Source: Epiperipatus broadwayi (lineage: Eukaryota > Onychophora > Udeonychophora > Euonychophora > Peripatidae). From it: a DNA stretch of 64,000 nucleotides. Every line of letters begins with the position of its first letter. Within the stretch, counting starts at the first letter, position 1. A program made the position numbers and the translations under genes. The stretch lies in contig JAQFVV010012498.1 of assembly GCA_028023455.1 (NCBI GenBank), positions 2,048,001-2,112,000 on the forward strand, in the 5' to 3' direction. Below the pieces are notes generated by a model. That model saw nothing but the letters and a program-made list of their open reading frames with translations. It was not told the origin of the DNA and ran no database searches. Below are positions 14,005 to 24,399 of this stretch, piece after piece.

Positions 14005-15528
14005 ATGGCATCGCATCAAGAAGCAAACGATGTAAATTGCACTCAAACAAACGGCGATAAAATGAAAACTGCGACTATCGCAAAAACATACGCAAACGTA
14101 ACAAAAATAAACCAGCAGCTTCACAGCATTGAAAAAAGTCCAGTATTAACACAGACAGCAAGATTTAGGAAGGTAAATCAAGCCGACATAAATAATTTAA
14201 ACCTCGTGGAAAACAATAATGAAGAGCCCTTCCCAACGATATGGAATCAAGATGAACTGCAAGAAATAAACGTTAATTTCAACAGTACCATCCCAAAAAA
14301 ATTATTCGCAACTTTCCAAAAATTTTTTTCACCGAGATCATTAGTGTTAGCTGTCACTGATAGGAATTTAACACACTATAAATTCCCCAGAGAGCTTCTT
14401 TACGAGGAGCTGACAGCAACAGCATTGTGGGATACAGTCTCTAGTATTGGAGAGCATCCAAACTCGTGATACGTTGCAATTCAGTTTTTCAATGAACATC
14501 AGTGTGCAAGATTTCAAACTAAAGTAAAAACTTTAGGAAGCTACGCGCTAATAATAGTCGATCAAAGCTTGCAAAACTATTGTAACGGAATAATTAAAAA
14601 CACTTACTTCGGATATACCATTCAGGATTTTCAAAAATTAATACAGTCATTTGGCAAAGCTATTTATATAAAACAAATCTACTTATCTGACACCCCCATA
14701 CCAGTTTTCAGCAACAACTTTCAGTTCAAAATAAAGCTGAATGACAATGTAAACCCGGAGGATATTCCAACACAAATAATTGACCAGAATGCAATACTGA
14801 CTATTCACATAAAAGGATTAAGGCCGAGATGTTTTGCGTGCGGTGAAACCGGACACTTAGAAATCGATTGCAACACCAAAATCAACCAGAAAAACCAACC
14901 GAGCTCTGAAGATCAACCAACAGAAGCTCACCAACCGGAATCAAACAGTACAAAACAGATAACGAAAACAACTAATAAACAAGAAAAAATTAATAAAAAA
15001 ACCACAGATCAACAGCAATTGAATAATAAAAAAACTGCACACATGTTGCCAGCACCTGAAATTCTGGATTTATCAACAAAATCAACCAATAGAATTCAAA
15101 CCCCTACTGATAAAAAAACAGAAAGTCAACAACCTCAAGACACTCCAATGGAAAAAATAGCGCACAATCTAAGTCAGCCTACCAAAAATACTGACGAAAA
15201 AGAGATAATAAAAGAACAAATAAACTCACACAGTAATAGTGATCAAGAAAAAATATATATAACACACCAAACACCCAATATTAAAAATAATACAACAATG
15301 GAAATTATGGAAGCTATCACCCCAAATATGCCTCAAATCACCAAAGCTGACAAAGAACAAAGAAGAAGACCAGGCCGCCCACCAAAGAAAAATAGAGGGC
15401 CCAAAAAAATCAAAACAGAATCCAACCTTAGCCTTTCTGATCACAACAATACAACTACAGTGGAAACAGATGAAGATCTGGAAATGGAATATGAGAATGA
15501 ATGGGAAGAAACACCAGATCAACCCTAA
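14005..15528 (+). pseudogene. LINE ORF1: zinc-knuckle RNA-binding protein, one nonsense codon
   Basis: ORF1 of the LINE, presumed to be the nucleic-acid-binding chaperone of the retrotransposition RNP. The frame is continuous for 507 codons from the ATG at 14005, except for one TGA at 14467-14469 that cuts it into 154- and 319-codon parts. It sits in a 'cgtgatacg' context and could be a CGA-to-TGA change. One zinc knuckle, CFACGETGHLEIDC (C-x2-C-x4-H-x4-C), lies at 14833-14874. The following region is rich in Lys, Gln, Asn and Thr. Near 15361-15405 a basic RRRPGRPPKK tract resembles an AT-hook. The C-terminus is acidic (ETDEDLEMEYENEWEE). The residues before the knuckle could hold an RRM-like fold but I cannot confirm it. 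The stop lies 28 bases before the endonuclease start. Confidence 0.8.
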
Positions 15529-15556
15529 TATTTAAATCTCAACCAAAAAACATATA

Positions 15557-16477
15557 ATGAAAATAAAAATTGCGGCAATCAATGTCAGGGGTTTGAACTC
15601 AACCTCAAAAATTAATAATTTAAAACATTGGATCAAGGATATACAACCACACTTGCTTGGTATACTTGAGACAAAAATTTATGCTGGATCACAAACTGAC
15701 CCAGCCAAACATTTAAATACAGAAGGTTTCTGTGCATGCTCCAGAGACTCTTCCTCTCCCTCAGCTGGAACTGGACTCATAATTGCTAGAAATTGCCCAT
15801 TCACAACATTCAAAATAATTCACATTGACATGAACTTATTAATTGCAACCTTCAACCAAAAAAGCATAACAATAAATCTGGTTTTTGTATATATGCCTTT
15901 ACAGGATAAAAAAATAGATACCATAATTGCAAACATTAATTCAAGGTTAGCTACAACTTCAAACCCAACCATCTTAATTGGAGATTTTAATTTAAAATAT
16001 CAGGAATTTACCCAACGTTGGCTTCACAGAATAAACATACCACTAATGAGTGGCCAAGATTTTTTGCCAGATAATGCCATCTCTTTCCACAATAATCGCT
16101 TCTCTTCACTTATTGATCTGTGCTTTTATTCTCCAATGCTTCACCACCTTATTGAAATAAAACTAACTCCCTCAACTTTTTCTGATCACTCAGCTCAAAT
16201 AGTCACAATTGACTGTGCCCAAATTCAAATATCACCCTTTCCACTTACAAGAACAATAAGAGTTTTACTCCCAGAAACAACCCCTGAATTTCTGTTCTCT
16301 GAGACCTACATAATGCTAAACAAAATCAAAGATATGACTTTGAACTCGGTCCAGAAATATCTAGCATTTATGGGAATGTTGTCCTTTAACATTAACCATA
16401 TAACAAAAAAAACAACCTCCACCATCAAGACTTTTGTCTCTGGCAGATCAGTTACACCAGAGAATAATCATGATTAA
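15557..16477 (+). CDS. LINE ORF2 N-terminal part: APE-type endonuclease
   Basis: This domain nicks the target strand to prime reverse transcription. The ATG at 15557 is followed by the expected APE/exonuclease III motifs in order: INVRGLN near residues 8-14, LETK near 37-40 (metal-binding Glu), VYMP near 113-116, GDFNL near 142-146 (Asp/Asn pair), SLIDLCF near 185-191 and FSDHS near 208-212 (catalytic His). All key residues appear present, so the domain looks intact. The frame ends at 16477, 44 bases past the start of the overlapping RT frame. RT lies in the +1 frame relative to this one. The switch must fall between 16404 and 16477, in or after a run of eight A (16405-16412). It is probably a mutation in a once single ORF2, but a translational frameshift is conceivable. 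Confidence 0.85.
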   Translation: MKIKIAAINVRGLNSTSKINNLKHWIKDIQPHLLGILETKIYAGSQTDPAKHLNTEGFCACSRDSSSPSAGTGLIIARNCPFTTFKIIHIDMNLLIATFNQKSITINLVFVYMPLQDKKIDTIIANINSRLATTSNPTILIGDFNLKYQEFTQRWLHRINIPLMSGQDFLPDNAISFHNNRFSSLIDLCFYSPMLHHLIEIKLTPSTFSDHSAQIVTIDCAQIQISPFPLTRTIRVLLPETTPEFLFSETYIMLNKIKDMTLNSVQKYLAFMGMLSFNINHITKKTTSTIKTFVSGRSVTPENNHD

Positions 16478-18791
16478 CCCATCACACTGCTCCCAGCAGT
16501 ATATATTCAAGCTTACACATGCATACAATAAAGCATGTGAAGAACTCAAAAGCTATCTGAAGATAAAGAAAAGCAAGGTATGCCTAACCAGGCCACACAC
16601 TTGGACAAGAGATTATATAAGATGGGTGCTGGGGAACCAACCAGATGTAAAAGTGCCAATGGCACTATATACAAATAGTGGAATATATGCAGGACACAAT
16701 ATGATTATGCCAATTTTTGAATATTTTAAAAAAAAATTACAAGAAAGACAACCATATAAAATACCACATAATCTGTTTGGCCCACCAGTGACAAAAACCC
16801 CATTCACAAAAGATCTCTTCACAACAAAACTAAATACTATTCGAAACGCTTGCCATCCAGGTAGTCCTGGAGTTCCATTGTTTGTATTAAAGCATCTAAG
16901 TAAATTCACAACAGAATATTTGTGTCAGTTAGCAAACCATCTAGCACAACAAATTCAACCCATGGAGGGTGTCTATCCAATAGCCATAGTACCCTATAAT
17001 AAAAAGAAAGCAATTATTCCACCTATTACAGACCTCAGACCAATATCTATGGGACCTTTTCCAATCAAAATTCTGGAGAAAATTATTAAAGATGAAATTG
17101 AACCGTATATAATGCCACTTATCTCCAAAGCACAATATGCAAAGAAAAACTCTTCAACAACAGAAGCAGTTTTATTCTTCAAAGCAATTCTAGCAACAGT
17201 AAAACAGCGGAAAAAATACGGACCTGTTGTTGTGCAGCTTGACATAGAAGCTGCATTTGACTCAGTCAATATATACACACTTCTAAAAATGCTAAAAGAC
17301 ACAGAAATTCCTAGAACACATCTATATATAATTGCTAACCTGCTTCTGAACAGAGAGATCCATATAACTTTAAATGGAAGAAACTCACCATCTTTCACAC
17401 CCACCAAATCTATATCCCAAGGATCCCCTCTTAGTTCACTATTGTTTATATTTTACATCAATCCCCTTATTAAAAGCATACAAAATGCATTTACTGGGAT
17501 TGAGATACCAGACACAACACAGCGCACTACTTGCATCGCCTATATGGATGATGTTACCATATTCCTAACATCAAAAAAACAAATACCGCAACTCCAAAGG
17601 ATATTACAAGAATATTCACAAAAATATGAATTATCATTTAATCCAGCAAAAACCACAGCCTGGTCTCTATACACTGGTAAACCATGTACATCAATTTACA
17701 AATCAAAACCAAACTCTTTCCTTGGGTTCCCATTTCATATGGGAATTACAGGAATGAGATGTCATATCCAAAATAAACTTAAAGAAGAAGCCACAAAAAT
17801 TATAAACTCCTTGTCCAAGGCATATCTTTCACTATATTCCAAAGTACAGTTAATTAACCAGCTTATCACAACCAAAATAACTTACTATGTACTGGTTATT
17901 TCATTCTCAAAGGGGTTCATTTCAAAAATTAAAACCATATATAATAAACTACTTTGGGCCAGAAAAACAGTAGCAATTTCCACAAAAAAACTTAGCCAAC
18001 CTCTAATAAAAAATGGACTTGGCTTGCACAACATCAATGTTTTTCATATACAGAAGTTAAGGAACTCAATAATCACAATACTTGCCAAATACCCCAAAAT
18101 TAACCACTTGCTAGAAGTTACTCCAACAGATAGACCACCTCCAAAAGGTTCCTTTTTTACCAACATTATATACCAATGCAAAACCACAGACAAGATTCCA
18201 GAACAGTATTTGCATAAGTATTCATACTGGAATATTTATGGTTTAATAAACAGAGAAGCAGATATTAATGTTATACAACCTATACTAGGAATTAACAACA
18301 AGAGACTACTCAAGGAATATAAAAAATGGGCTCTAGAGCCCAAATACTTTGATTTTATCATGAAAATCAATCTCATTGTCTTGCCAACAACCCACTTTCT
18401 TTATCATAAAAGAATGTATATATCTATTGACCCTTTCTGTGGACTCTGCCATCGAGCAGAAGAGACACTGGACCACTTTATTTATCAATGTGTAGCACTT
18501 AATCAAACACGACAGATGATGTGGAACACCTACAGAAAACCGGGTACAATCATTAATCACATAATAGCTGCTTTTCAGGGAAGATCAATACCTAGCTTTA
18601 GGGCAGCCACTTTTGTTCTATATGCGTATTGGTGCACCCGATGTACTTTCTTAATTGGCAATAACACCAGACGACACCCAGCTACATTTAGCAACAAACT
18701 GCTACACATTCGAAATAGAGATAAAATAATAACCAACCCCCACTTATATGCAGCAACATGGTCATTGTTAAAACAACCATCAATGCTGTGA
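16404..18791 (+). CDS. LINE ORF2 C-terminal part: reverse transcriptase with zinc finger
   Basis: This domain copies the element RNA at the nicked target. It is open from 16404 to the stop at 18791, and no ATG is needed if it is the continuation of ORF2. Numbering from 16434, RT motifs in order are LRPISMGPFPIKILEK (about 201-216), QLDIEAAFDSVN with the first catalytic Asp (about 264-275), SQGSPLSSLLF (about 329-339), AYMDDVTIFL with the catalytic pair (YMDD at 370-373), FNPAKTTAWS (about 401-410) and SFLGFPF (about 426-432). A C-terminal CGLCHRAEETLDHFIYQC (C-x2-C-x7-H-x4-C, from about 18438) is the typical LINE zinc finger. I see no RNase H motif. No internal stop disrupts about 795 codons. 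Confidence 0.9.
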   Translation, partial: QKKQPPPSRLLSLADQLHQRIIMINPSHCSQQYIFKLTHAYNKACEELKSYLKIKKSKVCLTRPHTWTRDYIRWVLGNQPDVKVPMALYTNSGIYAGHNMIMPIFEYFKKKLQERQPYKIPHNLFGPPVTKTPFTKDLFTTKLNTIRNACHPGSPGVPLFVLKHLSKFTTEYLCQLANHLAQQIQPMEGVYPIAIVPYNKKKAIIPPITDLRPISMGPFPIKILEKIIKDEIEPYIMPLISKAQYAKKNSSTTEAVLFFKAILATVKQRKKYGPVVVQLDIEAAFDSVNIYTLLKMLKDTEIPRTHLYIIANLLLNREIHITLNGRNSPSFTPTKSISQGSPLSSLLFIFYINPLIKSIQNAFTGIEIPDTTQRTTCIAYMDDVTIFLTSKKQIPQLQRILQEYSQKYELSFNPAKTTAWSLYTGKPCTSIYKSKPNSFLGFPFHMGITGMRCHIQNKLKEEATKIINSLSKAYLSLYSKVQLINQLITTKITYYVLVISFSKGFISKIKTIYNKLLWARKTVAISTKKLSQPLIKNGLGLHNINVFHIQKLRNSIITILAKYPKINHLLEVTPTDRPPPKGSFFTNIIYQCKTTDKIPEQYLHKYSYWNIYGLINREADINVIQPILGINNKRLLKEYKKWALEPKYFDFIMKINLIVLPTTHFLYHKRMYISIDPFCGLCHRAEETLDHFIYQCVALNQTRQMMWNTYRKPGTIINHIIAAFQGRSIPSFRAATFVLYAYWCTRCTFLIGNNTRRHPATFSNKLLHIRNRDKIITNPHLYAATWSLLKQPSML

Positions 18792-19052
18792 ATGCTGCAA
18801 AGAAAAACTATCATACAACTAACATTCAAAGTGACATGCGAACAAAACTAAATAAGCTCCTCAAATGTTAGAACTCTGATTATTTTTGTTTTTTTAATTT
18901 TTATATTGTGATAGTCCATTAACCACAAAGTGTAACCACTAAATTCATTTATATGTGTTTACCCTAATATTATTCATTGTATGTTAAATTTCAAATTTTT
19001 CTAGATGTAAACTTATGTAAACCATTGAGATCAATAAAGCCTTTATTGAAAC
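18792..19052 (+). other. LINE 3' UTR with terminal hairpin
   Basis: This is the noncoding stretch between the RT stop and the tail. At 19032-19048 'caataaagcctttattg' forms a 7-bp stem with a 3-base loop, and it also contains an AATAAA signal (19033-19038). It lies directly before the (AAT)n tail, where many LINE RTs recognise their template. Confidence 0.6.
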
Positions 19053-19266
<214 letters not shown>

Positions 19267-21660
19267 GCAGCACTAGCAGCTATCTGTCCCTGTAGTTCTG
19301 TCTATCTGTTGGCCCCAAAATTCATGAAATATATAGTAAATCAATAAAAGGATAAAAATATTGTTTATGCTTCGGTTAATTAAGTTATGATTGATCAACC
19401 ATATTTTACAAATTATATATATATGGTGAATTTCCCTTTTTATTGTTTATTGAGAGCAATATATATATATATATGGTGGATTTCCCTTTTTATTGTTTAT
19501 TGAGAATAAACATTATTTTATTTAACTATTCCTGTTACTTGATTCAATGTTTAGACTATCATTTTTTGAAATTAATTAATGAAGGCACTTGAATGCAGCA
19601 TGGTTTTTATTATTATTTTCCTTAAATATCACCTTTTCTGAACGATAGTATGATTCATATAATTAGCCATAATATTTTCCTCTTTACAATTGCTTTTCAG
19701 GTTTTAAATATTGGTCTCTTTCTTTTACAGGTTGGGATGATTTGATTAAATATACAATTTTCTTCCTAGCTATGCATGTTTATGTCCATGCTGTTCCAGT
19801 GATATAAGATGGAACATACAGATGAGAGAATGGAAAAAACTCTTAGATAGGTGGTTTGCTTTCTAATATATCATGTCAATTATGCAGGATATAAATGGAG
19901 ATTTATATTTTCATTGATAAGAACAAAATTAATAAATTAAAAGTTTTCTAATAACTTTCGTTCACTGCACTCAATAGTGAAAAGACAAAAAAATTATCCC
20001 TTTTTTTCATATATCTATACTTTTTATGAGTTGCATATGTTTTTTAACCCTTTATTGATGACATAAATGATAACAATAACATAAGTTATTATACTATATG
20101 TTAGAATGATTATATCTATGAAAAATTTAAAATGTAAATAATTAACAAATACACATTATTTTTCTAATTTTGGTTATTATTTTTATTTTAATACAATTCA
20201 TATATTTTATTTTCACCTTTGTTTGTTATTGTTACTATTGCTCTTCACTACTCTTAGATAAAAGATTAATTTTATAGATGTCAAAAAAGGAATACTTGTA
20301 ATGATAAACATAACTTAATACAAAATCTCTGAAATATTTTATAAACATATTTTTTGATAACTATTGAGAGTAAATGTTGGACTATTTTAATCCTTACAAA
20401 ATAATATATATGCTAAAAATTATATTTAAAAAAACTAAATATACTAATTAATTAAGACTGAATATCTGAAGACAAACACATTAAAAGTTTCTAATTTGGA
20501 AAAATTATTCTTTACAAATTATCACTTAGAAATAATCTCAGTACTTGAGTTAAAAACAATTTATTAGCAAATTCACTACAAATATTTTATTAGTTTTGAT
20601 TTTAAAATCAAAATTTATTAAAGACAGATAAATAAAGACATTTTAAATAGTAATTCTGGGTATGCTTTTATATACAACTTACATGGTATTATAAACATGT
20701 TCAGGTAAAAGATAAATATCTGGCAGACAAAAGTATATTTTGTGGGAAATGTGATTAATTTGATCACATTTGAATTCTCACAAAATCCAATACTGTAATG
20801 GTAAATACTGTGACAAACCACTATACTAAAAACCAATCACAGTTCTCTAGATTGTAAGCAAAGTAAAATTAGGGCAATAAAATCCTTTTTATTTGACCTT
20901 GAAACCAAGAAAAAAAATTTTCACCTAATATAAAAAACAAACAAACTAAGATATATAAAATTCTAATTTTTTTTTTAATTTTAGTCATTGGAGATATAGC
21001 ACAAACCCTTTTCTTAGTATATAACGAATCTTACTAATAATGAAAACAACCAAAAAGGAGTAAGTATTACCATACATCAAGGTACTTGCTTAAGTCTGAG
21101 AAGAAAACTTAAGTTAAATAGATGGAAAAATAATATTGGTCCCAAGATGAATATAGTAAAATTTGACAGTAGACCTCATTCCTGAAAAGCTAATAACAGA
21201 AAAAGTAGTTATGAACCTACCTATCATGTAGTGATGAAAATGATAAGCACAAATGCTATTATTATTGGTAATAATTTAAAAAAGAAGAGATAATTATTAA
21301 GAGAAAATAATTATAATAATAAATTAAAGCTTATAATTTATATAAAAAAAAATCTTAAAATTGATATTCAGATGTTTAATAATATAAAGCAAGGATCCAT
21401 CCAAAATTTCAGTTCAAAAACAGAGGTGTAACGTTTGATGAAAATCCACTTAAACATTTTGTATTGCAGAATATTTTTATAATATTTAACTTACTTAATC
21501 CTGTAGAATGTTTAACTCAACAGATCATGAACTAAATACATCTCTTATTGGAAATAAATGTAGCCCAATACAAAATAATAATATTTAAACTATTATAAAA
21601 CTTTTGTGTATGTTACGTGTGATTAAATTAAACATATATGCACACACACTATTAATATCT
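19267..21660. other. AT-rich noncoding DNA
   Basis: I see no gene. Short chance frames only. Confidence 0.5.
19414..19507. repeat. tandem duplication, about 46-bp unit
   Basis: Two nearly identical units each consist of a (TA)n run, then 'tggtgaatttcccttttta' (tggtgga in unit 2) and 'ttgtttattgaga'. Repeat-unit slippage at the (TA)n run is the likely origin. Confidence 0.85.
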
Positions 21661-21666
21661 ATGCAT

Positions 21667-21778
21667 AACTTTATAGTCATATAGATATAAACCCAGTTTG
21701 TATCTATACATTTTGGTTGTCTAACTTTATAGTCATATAGATATAAACCCAGTTTGTATTTATACATTTTGGTTGTAT
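21667..21778. repeat. tandem duplication, about 56-bp unit
   Basis: Two copies of 'aactttatagtcatatagat' are each followed by 'ataaacccagtttgtat' and 'tatacattttggttgt', with one or two differences. Confidence 0.9.
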
Positions 21779-21779
21779 T

Positions 21780-23245
21780 TGATTTTTTAAAACCCACACT
21801 CACCATTATTCTACTGGAGGGATTGCTAGAAAGCTACTATAATTACACAAGCTGTTAATACAGCAGGAAGCTATCCACACAATAGTATCATCCTGTATAA
21901 GCCTTAGTAATCAATGGATGCAAGAAGATTTGTGCATAAAATCCATATTTATTGCCTTCTCATCAATAACATCAGACAAGTTCTATTCTGCAGTTTTCAT
22001 CAATGAAGAAATTTGGATCTGAGAGCACTGCCCCTGGGTCTTAGGCTCTAATAAAACCCTCCAACAGTCACCTTTTACATATCCAGTTAACTATAAAGCT
22101 ATGATGCCAAGGTGAAAACTCAATTATGTTTTCAATCCAAGCTCAATCCCTTGCATAATAATATAGATTTGAATGCAGTTCCATATACATTTTGATGTCT
22201 TAGGTTTTTTAAAAAACCATAGTCACCATTATTCTATAGGAGGATTGATATCAAACCATGATAATATCACCTGATCACATTTTCTAGGTTTACACAAGCT
22301 ATTAATACAGCAGAAAACTCTCTATACAGTAGTACCATGCAGTGTAAGTCTTAATAATCAATGGATGCAAGAAGGTCTGTGTATAAAGTTCTTACCTAGT
22401 ACCTACTAATATATTATCACTATACTACTTTCTAGCTTGTAGCTTTTATCAGTGAGGAACCTGGGATCTGAGAGCTCTGCAACTAAATATTAAGATCTAA
22501 TGCAACATTCCAGCAGCCACCTATCTAATTAAATGTAAAGCTATAATTCCAAGATAAAAATTGGTTTTTAATCCAAGTTCATTCAGTTGTAAAGCCATAT
22601 TTAAATGCAATGTTTTCAGATCCAAGGATCCTCACCAATGAAAGCAACAAGCTAGAAAATATTCTGAGGATATTGGATGAGTAGGCATTAAATAGGGATT
22701 TTATGCACAAACGTTCTTGCATCCATTAATTACTAAGACTTGCATTGAGTGGTACTACTGTATGGAGAGTCTTCTACTCTATTGAAAGTTTGTGTAAGCA
22801 TTAGAATTGGTGAACATGTGATGTTATAGTGGTTTCTATACTAATACTGCCCATAAGACAATGGTGATTGTATTTTTTTAAAAAAAGAAATACCTCAAAT
22901 GTTTACATACTGAACTGGATGTAGATCTATATGATTATACAAGTAAATGAGTTAGAATTGAAGAAACATGTTTTCAACTTGGGATCATACTTTCAAAATT
23001 AAATAGGTAAAAGATGGCTGCTAGAGGATTAAAATAAATGCTATGGCCTAGGTGCAGTTCTCTCAGTTTCAAGGCTACTTACTAATGAGAAACAAAAGTT
23101 AAAAACCAGTCTAGAAACATTGGATTAGGAGGCACTTGATAGGGATTTTATGCAATAAGCTTCTCACTTCCATTGATTACTGAGCTTGCACTGGATGACA
23201 CTACTATTTGGAGAGATTGATACTGTATTTGTGATGAATTGACAA
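21780..23245. repeat. cluster of dispersed repeat family A, both orientations
   Basis: I see at least four copies. Two are reversed (about 21780-22130 and 22200-22600), with blocks such as 'caccattattcta..ggagg', 'taatcaatggatgcaagaag' and 'ggatctgagag'. Two are forward (about 22600-22960 and 22990-23245), with 'tgcatccattaattactaag', 'actactgtatggaga' and 'gaacatgtgatgtt'. The inner reversed and forward copies meet near 22600 and form a large imperfect inverted repeat. Related copies lie at 8930-9510. No coding frame is seen. Confidence 0.65.
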
Positions 23246-23399
23246 GGCAGTAATTATCAGTTATATTTTCACTAACCATTGCAACATTAAAGTACAAAAT
23301 TATTTAAAAGTCAGGTAAGCATTCTACACAAACTGATTGAAGCTCATTGCTCATTTACAGACAGGCCCAGACCTAATAAAATCCTTAATGTTTGTCTAG
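23246..23399. other. short AT-rich spacer
   Basis: Nothing recognised between the family A cluster and the next family B copy. Confidence 0.4.
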
Positions 23400-23640
23400 A
23401 TGTTTATGATGATTATATTTTAGTAGTAATTATATGTTGGTCATTTCCATTATCTAATATTAAATTTTAAATGTTTTTAGAAAAAAAATCAAACTTTATT
23501 TAAACTTTTTAAATATATTAAACTGTCAGTAATAACACACAGCTTAATATGTGACACAAGATTATGAGCTCTAATCCTCTCTTCTTCAGGTATAACTGGC
23601 CTGACTAGTGACATTATTAGAATGATAATTGACTGAAAGA
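23400..23640 (-). repeat. dispersed repeat family B, copy 2
   Basis: Aligns block by block with 7070-7290. On the minus strand it reads 'cctgaagaagagaggatta' then 'gagctcataatcttgtg'. That order (short hairpin, then a ctc-a-aa/gttg-like block) resembles Penelope-like 3' tails. The class assignment is tentative. Confidence 0.45.
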
Positions 23641-23664
23641 GCACAAACAGATGATTAGAAAAAA

Positions 23665-23668
<4 letters not shown>

Positions 23669-23751
<83 letters not shown>
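23669..23751. repeat. (TA)n microsatellite
   Basis: About 41 uninterrupted TA units. Confidence 0.95.
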
Positions 23752-23754
<3 letters not shown>

Positions 23755-24399
23755 AAATAGCAGACCATATACACACAAATAAACATAGGATGAATTATGA
23801 AAAAACAAAAATATTGGACAGACAAAAACAATCATAAAGAAGAAAATTCAAAGAAGCTGTTCATAAGACAATGGTAAATATACATATCAAAGAGTGTATT
23901 AGTTCATAATGACTAAAAAATAATAATTAATCTTGCTCTTATGAAAAAACAAAAAAATCAGGTAAACTCTCATAGATAAGTACATGAAAGTTTTATACAT
24001 TGTTATTTTTAGATCTAATTTATTAGAGAAACACACTAAATTCAATATTCTTGAATGTAAAATATTACCACTCAAAACATTATGTCATACACTTAGGTTG
24101 AATATTATTATTAATAGTTGAATATATTTAAAAAGTTCAAATAAAGTTTAAATTTTTCTAAAAATCTTTAATTTTAGATGATGGAAATAGACCAATATAT
24201 AATTACCAATAGATCCTTGTAATCAGTTTTCATTTCTTCCTGCATTGGAAACTGAGAGGGTTGTGAAAAAGCCTAAACCTTGATTTTGGTTTCCAATCAA
24301 TTTTCACAATTAAATACTCATTTATTATTATTTTTTCTAATTATAGTATAGCTTCTACAGTATCTCCAAAAAAAAAGGAGGTCCCAAAATGAAAAATTA
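23752..24399. other. AT-rich noncoding DNA
   Basis: Nothing recognised. The left end of the hAT element that follows may lie in this stretch, but I could not find a match to its right terminal repeat. Confidence 0.4.

Noticed and set aside
15226-17407. Minus-strand reading frames over the LINE
   Set aside because: They are shadows of ORF1, endonuclease and RT, whose motifs are all on the plus strand.
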